Below are positions 6,768 to 14,002 of a stretch of DNA of 26,363 nt, in pieces. The notes under the pieces were generated by a model. The model was given only the letters and a program-made list of their open reading frames with translations. It made no database searches and was not told where the DNA came from. Both the position numbers and the translations under genes were made by a program. The DNA comes from DASZHA01 sp049644325 (GTDB taxonomy: Bacteria; Chloroflexota; Dormibacteria; DASZGP01), in the NCBI GenBank assembly GCA_049644325.1, contig JBARRR010000064.1, forward strand, positions 1 to 26,363, written 5' to 3'. The number at the start of each line of letters is the position of its first letter. Within the stretch, counting starts at the first letter, position 1.

Positions 6768-7541
6768 CTACGTCTGTGGTCGGCCCGCGGTTGACTGGGC
6801 GGCGACGGCCTGCGCCTTGGCCGCGACCATCGCGGGATCGCCCAGGTAGTGGTCGTCAGGAGAGCCTAAATCGGCGACGCGCAGGTCGTCGTCCAGCTGG
6901 TAGACCATCGGGATCCCGGTGGGGATATTGAGCGCCACCACCTCGTCTTCCGACAGCCCGTGCAGGTGCATCACCAGGGCCCGAAGGCTGTTGCCGTGGG
7001 CCGCCAGCATCACCGCCCTCCCTAGGCGGAGGTCGCGGACGACTGCGTCCTGCCAGTACGGCAGCATCCGCCCCACGACATCCTTCAGGGACTCGGCCGC
7101 GGGCAGCACGTCGGGGGGCAGGTCGCGGTAGCGCGGGTCGAACCGCGGGTGCCGGGGATCATCCGCCTCCAGCGCCGGCGGCGGGGTGGCGTAGCTGCGG
7201 CGCCAAACCTTGACCTGGTCCTCACCGTACTTCTCGGTGGTCTCGCTCTTGTTGAGGCCCTCGAGGGCGCCATAGTGGCGCTCGTTCAGGCGCCAGGAGC
7301 GCGCCACCGGGATCCAGGAGCGGCCCATGTCGTCGAGACAGATGTCGGCCGTCTGGATGGCGCGGCGCAGGAGTGACGTATGCAGCAGGTCCGGCTCGAT
7401 GCCCGCGTCGGCAAGCATCGGCGCCGCATCGTGAGCCTCCTTGACGCCGCGATCGGACAGGGGCACGTCGTGCCAGCCCGTGAACCGGTTCTCGAGGTTC
7501 CATGTGCTCTCGCCATGACGCAGCAGCACCAGGGTTGACAT
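6768..7541 (-). CDS. gpmA: 2,3-bisphosphoglycerate-dependent phosphoglycerate mutase
   Basis: A 257-aa cytosolic glycolytic enzyme interconverting 3- and 2-phosphoglycerate. The N-terminal LLRHGES carries the phospho-acceptor His9. NRFTGWHDVPLSDRG follows and is the substrate loop of the dPGM family. RLNERHYGALEGLNK contains Glu87 as the likely acid/base. AAHGNSLRAL carries the second active-site His182. Length and the long insertion rich in DPRHPRFDPRY are typical of true GpmA rather than a histidine-phosphatase paralogue. The ATG at 7541 lies 9 bp after rdgB, with AGGG immediately upstream. It ends the tatA-tatC-rph-rdgB-gpmA run and is followed by tRNA-Pro. Confidence 0.96.
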   Translation of the reverse strand: MSTLVLLRHGESTWNLENRFTGWHDVPLSDRGVKEAHDAAPMLADAGIEPDLLHTSLLRRAIQTADICLDDMGRSWIPVARSWRLNERHYGALEGLNKSETTEKYGEDQVKVWRRSYATPPPALEADDPRHPRFDPRYRDLPPDVLPAAESLKDVVGRMLPYWQDAVVRDLRLGRAVMLAAHGNSLRALVMHLHGLSEDEVVALNIPTGIPMVYQLDDDLRVADLGSPDDHYLGDPAMVAAKAQAVAAQSTAGRPQT

Positions 7542-7550
7542 TCCCTGAGG

Positions 7551-8174
7551 TTAGCCGACCCCGGCGGCGGCCGCCCAGCGTGGCAGGTTCAGCGCCGCCA
7601 GCATCTCGCGGACCGCCTGGCCGCGGTGGCTTCGAAGGTCCTTCTCGGCGTCCGCCAGGTCAGCCATCGTCTGCCCGTCGGGGAAGACAAAAATCGGGTC
7701 GTAGCCAAAGCCCCCACTGCCGCGCGGCTCGCGGCCGATGCGTCCCTCGCACCGCCCTACGAAGACGTCGCGCACCGGGGCACTGGGTCGAGCCAGGCTG
7801 AGGACGCAGACAAACCGGGCGGCTCGGTCGCCCGTGCCCTCCATCTTTTCCAGCACCAGCCGGCATCGACCGGCGTCGTCAAGGTCGGGACCGCCGTAAC
7901 GCGCCGACTGGACCCCGGGCTCGCCGCCCAGGGCGTCGACGACCAGGCCGGAGTCGTCCGTCAGCGCCGGCAGTCCAGAGGCGGCGGCAAACTCGCGGGC
8001 CTTCTTCTGAGAGTTGGCCAGGAAGGTGGCGCCATCCTCGTCGACATTGAGGTCGAGCCCGATGTTCTTTGCCGAAACCACCTCCACCCCACTGCCCGCC
8101 AGCAGGCGCCGGTACTCGGCCAGCTTGCCGGGGTTGGAGGTCGCGACCAGCAGCCGCGGCGCGGCGTCGGTCAG
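7551..8174 (-). CDS. rdgB: Non-canonical purine NTP pyrophosphatase (RdgB/HAM1), probable CTG start
   Basis: Hydrolyses dITP, XTP and ITP to the monophosphates, cleansing the nucleotide pool. The family N-terminus LLVATSNPGKLAEYRRLL (residues 8-25) is present, then LTDDSGLVVDALGGEPGVQSARYGG, the substrate/metal site. The C-terminal GFGYDPIF and SHRGQAVREML are also there. An ATG/GTG/TTG search upstream of the conserved strand, reaching back over about 20 codons into rph, finds none. The first such codon, GTG at 8087, would delete the essential TSNPGK segment. The only plausible start is CTG at 8174, which overlaps the rph stop as CTGA and gives a normal 207-aa protein. See findings. Confidence 0.9.
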   Translation of the reverse strand: MTDAAPRLLVATSNPGKLAEYRRLLAGSGVEVVSAKNIGLDLNVDEDGATFLANSQKKAREFAAASGLPALTDDSGLVVDALGGEPGVQSARYGGPDLDDAGRCRLVLEKMEGTGDRAARFVCVLSLARPSAPVRDVFVGRCEGRIGREPRGSGGFGYDPIFVFPDGQTMADLADAEKDLRSHRGQAVREMLAALNLPRWAAAAGVG

Positions 8175-8905
8175 AGGCTGAGGGCCTGGCGCTGGAAGGT
8201 GGCCAGTTCCGCCGTGCCGCGCTCGGCGAGGGTGAGGAGGGCGTCGCCCTCGTCGCGGCTGAACGGCCGCTTTTCCCCAGTCCCCTGGATCTCGATGAAC
8301 TCGCCGGTCTCGGTTGCGACGCAGTTCATGTCGACATCGGCGCGATAGTCCTCGTCGTAATTGAGGTCGAGCAGCGGCTCGCCGCCGACCACGCCGACGC
8401 TGACGGCGGAGACGAAGTGGCGGACTGGCAACGTCTCGATCAGCCCCTGCTGCTGCAGCTTTTGCAGGGCCGAGTAGAGGGCCACGAAGCCACCGGTGAT
8501 CGAAGCGCAGCGCGTTCCGGCGTCCGCCTGCAGCACGTCGCAGTCAACTGTCACCGTGCGCTCCCCGAGCGCCCGCAGGTCGATCCCGGCTCGGAAGGAG
8601 CGGCCGATCAGCCTCTGGATCTCCTGGCTGCGGCCGTCGACGCGGCCGTGCCGACCGTCGCGCTGGTTGCGGGTGTTGGTGGCGCGAGGCAGCATCGCGT
8701 ACTCGGCCGTGACCCAGCCCTCGCCGCTGCCCTTGCGGAACTGCGGGACCTTCTCCTCCACCGTGGCCAGGCAGAGAACGCGGGTGTTGCCGGCGCTGAT
8801 CAGGGCCGAGCCCTCGGCGTAGATGTTGACCCCAGTCTCGATCTTCAATGGGCGCAGCTCGTCAGCACGACGTCCGTCGGACCGGGTCGCGGTCTGGATC
8901 GCCAT
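8171..8905 (-). CDS. rph: Ribonuclease PH
   Basis: A 244-aa phosphorolytic 3'-5' exoribonuclease that trims tRNA 3' ends. It opens RSDGRRADELRPLKIETGV and continues with GSALISAGNTRVLCLATVEE. The signature AMLPRATNTRNQRDGRHGRVDGRSQEIQRLIGRSFR is complete. DVLQADAGTRCASITGGFVAL and DLNYDEDYRADVDMN contain the phosphate- and metal-site residues. Length is normal. The ATG overlaps the tatC stop by one base (TGATG), and the stop forms the CTGA overlap with rdgB. The rph-rdgB pairing is widespread among bacteria. Confidence 0.97.
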   Translation of the reverse strand: MAIQTATRSDGRRADELRPLKIETGVNIYAEGSALISAGNTRVLCLATVEEKVPQFRKGSGEGWVTAEYAMLPRATNTRNQRDGRHGRVDGRSQEIQRLIGRSFRAGIDLRALGERTVTVDCDVLQADAGTRCASITGGFVALYSALQKLQQQGLIETLPVRHFVSAVSVGVVGGEPLLDLNYDEDYRADVDMNCVATETGEFIEIQGTGEKRPFSRDEGDALLTLAERGTAELATFQRQALSL

Positions 8906-9681
8906 CAGCGCTTCAGCCTCTTGATCACGATGATCGAGCCCTCGTATAGCAGCAGCAGGGGAATGATCAAGGGTAGCGGTGTGATCGGGTCGGCGCCGGG
9001 CGTGATCATGTAGCCGACAGCGGGAATGACGAGGTAGGCGCCCTTACGCCATCGCTTCAGCTTGGCCGAGCTGACCACGCCCATCAGCGATCCCAGCACC
9101 AGGGCCACCGGGAACTCGAAGGTGATCCCGAACGCCACGATCAGGAGCATCAGCACGCCGAGGTAGGTGTCCAGCACCGGGATATAGCCAATGCCGGTGA
9201 AGCCGCTGAACCGAGTCAGCATCTGTACCCCGAGGTAGGCGAACCCATAGGCCAGCGCCGCGCCCAGCAGGAAGAGAACGACCGAGCTCAGCAACAGGGG
9301 GCGGGCAAATCGGCGCTCCGAGGGCTTCATTCCCGGGGAGACGAACCACCAGATGCGCTGCATGATGATCGGCAGGGCCAGGACCAGGCCCGCCAGCATC
9401 CCCACCTTCAGGTAGACGGTGATCGCACCGACGGGGCTGAGGACGACCGGCTGGTAATGGGCCAGGTCGAGGGGCAGGGTCAGCAGCTTGACGATCCAGT
9501 ACGACGCCGCGATCCCCACGATGCTGCCAGCGACCCACGCCACCAGCGAGTGGATCAGCACCTTGCGCAGGTCCTCGAGGTGCTCGACCACCGTCATACG
9601 GCGCTCGTCCCAATCGCTGCTCGACTTCTCGGTGACTGGCTCCTCGGGATCGGGGACGACGAAGACCGGCCGTTCGCTCAT
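8905..9681 (-). CDS. tatC: Sec-independent (twin-arginine) translocase subunit TatC
   Basis: A 258-aa inner-membrane protein with six hydrophobic segments, the receptor for RR signal peptides. The cytoplasmic N-terminus has EHLEDLRKVL, matching the conserved HL.ELR motif. The first periplasmic/cytoplasmic junction has FVSPGMKPSERRFA, matching F..PGL...ER. EFPVALVLGSLMGVVS and ITPGADPITPLPLIIPLLLLYE lie in the C-terminal helices. A 35-residue acidic extension precedes the core. The gene follows tatA after 75 bp containing a stable hairpin, and overlaps rph by one base. Two Tat-signal proteins (DUF1800, DUF1501) are encoded in the same window. Confidence 0.97.
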   Translation of the reverse strand: MSERPVFVVPDPEEPVTEKSSSDWDERRMTVVEHLEDLRKVLIHSLVAWVAGSIVGIAASYWIVKLLTLPLDLAHYQPVVLSPVGAITVYLKVGMLAGLVLALPIIMQRIWWFVSPGMKPSERRFARPLLLSSVVLFLLGAALAYGFAYLGVQMLTRFSGFTGIGYIPVLDTYLGVLMLLIVAFGITFEFPVALVLGSLMGVVSSAKLKRWRKGAYLVIPAVGYMITPGADPITPLPLIIPLLLLYEGSIIVIKRLKR

Positions 9682-9735
9682 GCCGGGTCAGTGCTTCCTG
9701 TGGCTTGAACTCCTGCCGTGCTCATGCTTGACCAC

Positions 9736-9761
9736 GCTGTGGCGCGGCAAGCCGCGTCAGC
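9736..9761 (-). other. Stable hairpin at the tatA stop codon, with a CUUG loop
   Basis: On the minus strand GCTG (9761-9758) pairs with CAGC (9739-9736). Inside, CGCGG and CCGCG enclose CTTG, a tetraloop known to be very stable in RNA. The structure spans the tatA stop codon. No T-run follows, so it is not a classical intrinsic terminator. It could stall a 3' exonuclease or reduce read-through into tatC. Confidence 0.5.
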
Positions 9762-10029
9762 CCTTGCTCGCCTTGGGGGAGGCCGCCGGCTTCTCGGCTG
9801 CCTCGGCGGGAGGCTCGACCTCCGAGTGCGGGGATGCCGTCGCCGAGTCTGGTTTGGTTGCCTCTTCCTTGAGGCTGTCGGTCAGCTCGGAGGCGCCCTT
9901 ACGGAATTCCTTGATGGCCCGCCCCAGCCCGGCGCCCAGCTCCGGCAGCCGCGCCGGGCCGAAGATGATCAGCGCCAGGGCGGCGATTATGAGCAGTATC
10001 CACCAGTGTCCTAGGCCAAGTCCTGGCAT
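9757..10029 (-). CDS. tatA: Twin-arginine translocase subunit TatA/TatB-type
   Basis: A 90-aa protein with the TatA plan: one N-terminal transmembrane helix (WWILLIIAALALIIFG), the FGP hinge, then an amphipathic helix RLPELGAGLGRAIKEFRKG. A flexible acidic/Pro/Ala tail ends it. It supplies the protein-conducting assembly recruited by TatC. The ATG at 10029 was chosen over 10074 because GAGGT stands eight bases upstream and the shorter protein starts directly before the membrane helix, as in the family. TatA versus TatB cannot be settled; FGPARLPELG fits TatA/E. No second TatA/B paralogue is in the window. Confidence 0.93.
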   Translation of the reverse strand: MPGLGLGHWWILLIIAALALIIFGPARLPELGAGLGRAIKEFRKGASELTDSLKEEATKPDSATASPHSEVEPPAEAAEKPAASPKASKG

Positions 10030-10078
10030 CGGAAGTACCTCGCGGCCGCCGGGAGAAGATCCGGGTTGCGGCACCCCG

Positions 10079-10084
10079 ATTATA
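10079..10084 (-). promoter_or_regulatory. Candidate -10 element of the tatA operon
   Basis: The minus strand has a consensus TATAAT, 49 bp before the tatA start, in the 78-bp gap after hemL. No good -35 lies 16-18 bases upstream, and there is no TG extension. It is a plausible start point for tatA-tatC-rph-rdgB-gpmA, separate from the hem genes, but unproven. Confidence 0.4.
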
Positions 10085-10107
10085 CGTTCGGACCCTCTGG
10101 CCGCCCC

Positions 10108-11400
10108 TTAGACCGTACTGAGACTGGACATCGCCGTCCGGACCGCCGAGAGAAGGCCGTCCATGGCCGTCCCCGTCACCGCGGTCGAGAGGAACCAGGC
10201 CTCGAACTGCGACGGCGGCACCAGCACACCACGGTCCAGGAGGGCATGGAAAAGGTGGGCGTACGCCTCCGCGTCGGCGGCACGCGCGCTGGCGTAGTCG
10301 ACCACTGGGCCGGCCGCGAAGAAGGGTGTCAGCATCGAGCCCGCACGGTTCACGGTTAGACGCAGCCCGCTCAGCCTGGCCGACTCCTCCAGCGCCGCCT
10401 GGACCCGCGCCCCGGCCTCATCCAGCCGGACATAGGGCGGGTCCGCGACCAGCTGCGCGAGGGTGGCCAGCCCGGCGGCAGTGGCCATCGGGTTGCCCGA
10501 GAGCGTACCCGCCTGGTAGACGGGTCCGATCGGGGCGACCAGGCGCATCAGCTTGGGGCTCCCCCCGTAGGCCGCCAGCGGAAGACCACCGCCGATTACC
10601 TTGCCCAAGCACGTCAGGTCGGGGCGGATCCCGATACGCTCCTGGGCGCCACCCAGCCCCAGCCGGAAGCCGCTCATGACCTCGTCGAATATCAGGACCG
10701 CGCCGTGTGTCTCAGTCAGCCGGCGCAGTGCCCCAAGGAAAGAGGCGGAGCCTTCCACCACCCCCATGTTGCCGGCCACCGGCTCCACGATCACGGCGGC
10801 AACCCGCGAGCCGCGGGCGCCGAAGAGCGCCTCCACCGACGCTACGTCGTTGTATGCCAGGACCACGGTCAGGTCGGTGAACGCCGCCGGTACCCCCGGC
10901 GACCCCGGCACCGCCATGGCGGCCACGCCGCTGCCCGCCTCGGCCAGGAGGTGGTCGGCGTGGCCGTGGTAGCCGCCGGAGAACTTGACCACCAGGTCCC
11001 TTTCGGTGGCGGCGCGGGCCACCCGGATGGCGGACATGGTGGCCTCGGTGCCGGAGTTGACCAGGCGCACCATCTCGACGCTAGGCACGTTGTCGACGAC
11101 CAGCTCGGCCAGCCGCGTCTCGGCCTCGGTGGGAGCGCCGAAGCTGGAGCCCGCCGCCGCCTGGCGCTGGAGGGCGGCGACGACCTCTGGGTGGGCGTGG
11201 CCCAGGATCAGGGGACCGTAGGCGCCGACCAGGTCGATGTAGCGCTTGCCGTCGGGATCGATGACGTAGGCGCCTTCTCCCCGCTCGACGAATACTGGGT
11301 CGCCACCCACCGCCTGGTAGGCGCGGACGGGACTGTTCACACCACCGGGGATCACCCTGCGGGCGGCGGCCGCCCGCTCTGCGGATTGGTCCGGGCTCAG
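10108..11400 (-). CDS. hemL: Glutamate-1-semialdehyde 2,1-aminomutase, probable CTG start
   Basis: PLP enzyme converting glutamate-1-semialdehyde to 5-aminolevulinate, last step of the C5 route. Motifs: PGGVNSPVRAYQAVGGDP, GPLILGHAHPEVV, VNSGTEATMSAIRVAR, FSGGYHGHADHLL, LIFDEVMSGFR, and LGKVIGGGLP with the PLP lysine, then YQAGTLSGNPMA. The standard-codon start is GTG at 11478, adding 26 residues that lie over the Pro/Ser tail of the upstream cyclophilin gene. A CTG at 11400 overlaps that gene's stop as CTGA. It gives 430 aa starting 17 residues before PGGVNSPVRA and places the PLP lysine at 267, matching the family closely (E. coli 426 aa, Lys265). I therefore prefer CTG. Confidence 0.93.
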   Translation of the reverse strand: MSPDQSAERAAAARRVIPGGVNSPVRAYQAVGGDPVFVERGEGAYVIDPDGKRYIDLVGAYGPLILGHAHPEVVAALQRQAAAGSSFGAPTEAETRLAELVVDNVPSVEMVRLVNSGTEATMSAIRVARAATERDLVVKFSGGYHGHADHLLAEAGSGVAAMAVPGSPGVPAAFTDLTVVLAYNDVASVEALFGARGSRVAAVIVEPVAGNMGVVEGSASFLGALRRLTETHGAVLIFDEVMSGFRLGLGGAQERIGIRPDLTCLGKVIGGGLPLAAYGGSPKLMRLVAPIGPVYQAGTLSGNPMATAAGLATLAQLVADPPYVRLDEAGARVQAALEESARLSGLRLTVNRAGSMLTPFFAAGPVVDYASARAADAEAYAHLFHALLDRGVLVPPSQFEAWFLSTAVTGTAMDGLLSAVRTAMSSLSTV

Positions 11401-12161
11401 CTCGGCGACGGCGCGGGGGCGGCGGTTGACGGGCTTGGAGACGGCGAGGACGCCGGCGCCGAGGTGATACCAACCCACAGGATCAGGTCTCCCTTCTGCA
11501 GCGCCTTGGCGACGTCCTTCCCGCTGCTTATGTCGCCGAAGAGGTCGAAGAGGACCGGCTGCTGGCTGAGCGCGCTGTTGTCGCCGTTGTTGATGAAGAA
11601 CTGGCTGCCGCTGGTGTGAGGCTGCCCGGTGTTGGCCATGGCCACGGTGCCCTCGGTATAGCTGCCCTTGGGGGCCTCGTCGGCGATCGTGTAGCCCGGG
11701 CCGCCGGTGCCGTCACCCTTGGGGTCGCCACCCTGGGCGATGGCCGGCGCCCCGGTGCACGCCTGGGGATCGGCGGAGTTGGGGCAGACGCGGTGGAAGG
11801 GCAGGCCGTCGTAGAAGCCGGCGTTGGCCAGGAATACGAAGTTGTTCACCGTCTGCGGCGCGTCGACAACCCGCAGCGAGATGACGATCGGGCCACGCTC
11901 GGTGCACATGGTGGCGGTGTAGGCGTTGCTGGAGTCCTCGGCGACGGTCTGCGGCGGCGCCGAGGCGTAGGTTCGGGTGGGGTTCTTGGCCGGGTGCCCG
12001 GCTGGTGCCGCGGGACAGGCTCGCAGGGCCTTGTTGGCCGTGGTCGCTGGCGGCGGGTTGGTCACCCGGTTGAGGCCCCAGGCGGCGAGCCCGAGCGCCA
12101 CTGTGGTGATCACGACGATGCCGAAGAGCAGCAACGGGTTACGCCCAGCGCTCTGACTCAA
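11397..12161 (-). CDS. Membrane-anchored cyclophilin-type peptidyl-prolyl isomerase
   Basis: A 254-aa protein. Residues 9-31 (LLLFGIVVITTVALGLAAWGL) form one transmembrane anchor or uncleaved signal. A cyclophilin domain follows: RGPIVISLRVVDAPQTVNNFVFLANAGFYDGLPFHRV, then QGGDPKGDGTGGPGY, then GTVAMANTGQPHTSGSQFFIN and the LFG..SSGKDV segment. PPIase residues such as FHRV, the GSQFFI block and the QGGDP loop are conserved. The C-terminus is a Pro/Ser/Ala repeat. It probably folds exported proteins outside the membrane. The TTG start at 12161 has GGAG eight bases upstream. It sits between hemB and hemL without an obvious haem role. Confidence 0.92.
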   Translation of the reverse strand: MSQSAGRNPLLLFGIVVITTVALGLAAWGLNRVTNPPPATTANKALRACPAAPAGHPAKNPTRTYASAPPQTVAEDSSNAYTATMCTERGPIVISLRVVDAPQTVNNFVFLANAGFYDGLPFHRVCPNSADPQACTGAPAIAQGGDPKGDGTGGPGYTIADEAPKGSYTEGTVAMANTGQPHTSGSQFFINNGDNSALSQQPVLFDLFGDISSGKDVAKALQKGDLILWVGITSAPASSPSPSPSTAAPAPSPS

Positions 12162-12201
12162 GTCGACGTCTCCAAACCGGGCCGCGAATTCATTTCGCCG
12201 G

Positions 12202-13200
12202 TCATTGCGGCGGCTTCGCGGAGGTCCCGGTGATTATGTGGACCGCTTCTTTGGCGAGATAGCTTATCACCAGGTCGGCGCCTGCCCGACGGATCGAAAC
12301 CAGGCTCTCCAGGATGGCGGCGTCGCGGTCCAACCAGCCCTTTTCGATGGCCGCGTGGAGCATGGCGAACTCGCCACTGACCTGGTAGGCGGCCACCGGT
12401 ACGGGTACCTCATCGGCCACCCGGGAGATGATGTCAAGGTAGGGACCCGCCGGCTTGACCATGACCATGTCGGCGCCTTCGTCGATGTCCAGCCAAGTCT
12501 CCCGCAGCGCCTCTTGCGAGTTCGCGCCCGGCATCTGGTAGCCACGTCGATCACCGAACGCCGGCGTGGAGCCCGCGGCGTCACGGAAAGGCCCGTAGAA
12601 GGCGCTCGCCATCTTGGCCGAGTAGGCGAGGATGGCGGTCTCATCGTGGCCGGTGTCGTCGAGGGCGGTGCGGATGGCCGCCACCTGGCCGTCCATCATT
12701 CCCGACGGCGCCACGATGTCCGCCCCTGCCGCCGCCTGGCTGATAGCGACCTGGGCGTAAGCCTCGAGGGTGCCGTCGTTGTCGACCGCCTCGCCCTTGA
12801 GCAGGCCGCAATGACCGTGGGTGGTGTACTCGCAGAGACAGAGGTCGGTGACCACCAGGAGGTCGTCGCCAAAGCGCTCCTTGATGTTGCGGCTGGCGCG
12901 TTGGACGGCGCCGTCGCCGTCCCAGGCGCCGCTCCCCTCCGCGTCCTTGTGGCCCGGGAGCCCGAAGAGCAGGACCATCGGTATGCCCAGCGAAACCGCC
13001 TCGGCGCACTCCTCCAGGACGCTCTGGTCGGTGTGGTGGAAATGCCCGGGCAGGCTGTCGATTGGCCTGGGCGACTCGATGCCGTCAGCCACGAACAGGG
13101 GCAGGACCAGGTCCTCGGGACGCAGGCGGGTCTCGGCCAGGGCCTTGCGCAGCAGCGGCGTGCGCCGCAGCCGCCGCGGGCGGGACTCGGGGAACGACAT
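12202..13200 (-). CDS. hemB: Delta-aminolevulinic acid dehydratase (porphobilinogen synthase)
   Basis: A 332-aa enzyme condensing two 5-aminolevulinate molecules to porphobilinogen. It opens RPRRLRRTPLLRKALAET, the usual oligomerisation arm. The zinc-site cysteines are all present in TDLCLCEYTTHGHCG (Cys121, Cys123, Cys131), so it is a zinc-dependent form. The Schiff-base lysines are Lys196 in YSAKMASAFYGPFRDA and Lys249 in MVKPAGPYLDI. The start ATG overlaps the hemD stop by one base (TGATG). Length is normal. Confidence 0.97.
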   Translation of the reverse strand: MSFPESRPRRLRRTPLLRKALAETRLRPEDLVLPLFVADGIESPRPIDSLPGHFHHTDQSVLEECAEAVSLGIPMVLLFGLPGHKDAEGSGAWDGDGAVQRASRNIKERFGDDLLVVTDLCLCEYTTHGHCGLLKGEAVDNDGTLEAYAQVAISQAAAGADIVAPSGMMDGQVAAIRTALDDTGHDETAILAYSAKMASAFYGPFRDAAGSTPAFGDRRGYQMPGANSQEALRETWLDIDEGADMVMVKPAGPYLDIISRVADEVPVPVAAYQVSGEFAMLHAAIEKGWLDRDAAILESLVSIRRAGADLVISYLAKEAVHIITGTSAKPPQ

Positions 13201-13985
13201 CAGCCGGCTCTACCTGACTTCCCGGCGACCGCGTGTTGCCGGATCGCCGCCACCAGCCCGGCGACGGTGTGCTCGGTGGCAACCACGTCGGGCTCCAGCC
13301 GCGCCGCCCGCGCCGCCTTGGCGGTGGACGGGCCGATGCAGGCGATCTCCATGCCCTGGGGTCGGCGGAACTCGGGCCCCGCGGCGATGATGAAGCTGTC
13401 GATGGCGGAGCCGCTGGTGAACGTCACCATGTCGAGGCGGGAGCCTAGCAGCCCCGGGAGCTTCGTTTGGCCATCGGGATCGGGCACTGTGCGGTAGAGG
13501 GCGACGACATCAACCTCGGCTCCAGCTTTGCGTAGGGCGGCAGGCAGCTCCTCTCCGCCAGCCCCGGCACGCGGGATCAGGATTCGCTGGCCCCTCATTT
13601 CTCGCGACGTGAGCAGCTCGGCCAGGCCCTCGCCACTGAACTGCTTGGGCACCTCACGGCAGTCAAAGCCTCGCATCCGAGCCGCCTCGGCCGTCGCCGG
13701 GCCGACGGCAACCACCTCGGGGCCGCGGTTGCCATTGGCAGCCACCGGCAGTAGTGGCGCGCCGGCCTCGGTGGACGCCAATACCAACGCCTCAACCGCG
13801 GTGGCAGAGGTGAAGACGACGATGTCATACCTGTGCAGGCCAGCGATCGCGCGAGCCACCGGCGCCTGGTCGGGCACCGGCTGAAACGTGATCATCGGAA
13901 GCTCGACGACCTCGGCACCCATCGCCCCAAGACTGGCCGCCAACCGTGGCGATGTCCCTGATGGGCTGGTCACCAGGATGCGCAT
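13200..13985 (-). CDS. hemD: Uroporphyrinogen-III synthase
   Basis: A 261-aa protein that closes hydroxymethylbilane to uroporphyrinogen III. Family traits are its two-lobed, weakly conserved sequence: RILVTSPSGTSPRLAASLGAMGAEVVELPMI, VFTSATAVEAL, VAVGPATAEAARMRGFDC, ILIPRAGAGGEELPAALRKAGAEVDVVALYRTV, VTFTSGSAIDSF and CIGPSTAKAARAARLEPDVVA. I chose the ATG at 13985, with GGAG nine bases upstream, directly before the first strand. An in-frame GTG at 14006 overlaps the hemC stop as GTGA and would add seven residues; either is possible. The long upstream extension of this frame is a shadow of hemC. It is flanked by hemC and hemB. Confidence 0.93.
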   Translation of the reverse strand: MRILVTSPSGTSPRLAASLGAMGAEVVELPMITFQPVPDQAPVARAIAGLHRYDIVVFTSATAVEALVLASTEAGAPLLPVAANGNRGPEVVAVGPATAEAARMRGFDCREVPKQFSGEGLAELLTSREMRGQRILIPRAGAGGEELPAALRKAGAEVDVVALYRTVPDPDGQTKLPGLLGSRLDMVTFTSGSAIDSFIIAAGPEFRRPQGMEIACIGPSTAKAARAARLEPDVVATEHTVAGLVAAIRQHAVAGKSGRAG

Positions 13986-14002
13986 GTCCGCCAGCTCCTC
14001 AC

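Noticed and set aside
9682..9761. Intrinsic terminator between tatA and tatC
   Set aside because: A strong stem but no T-run on the minus strand after it.
12205..13497. 430-codon frame opposite hemB/hemD
   Set aside because: Fully antisense to recognisable haem enzymes, low complexity, no motif.
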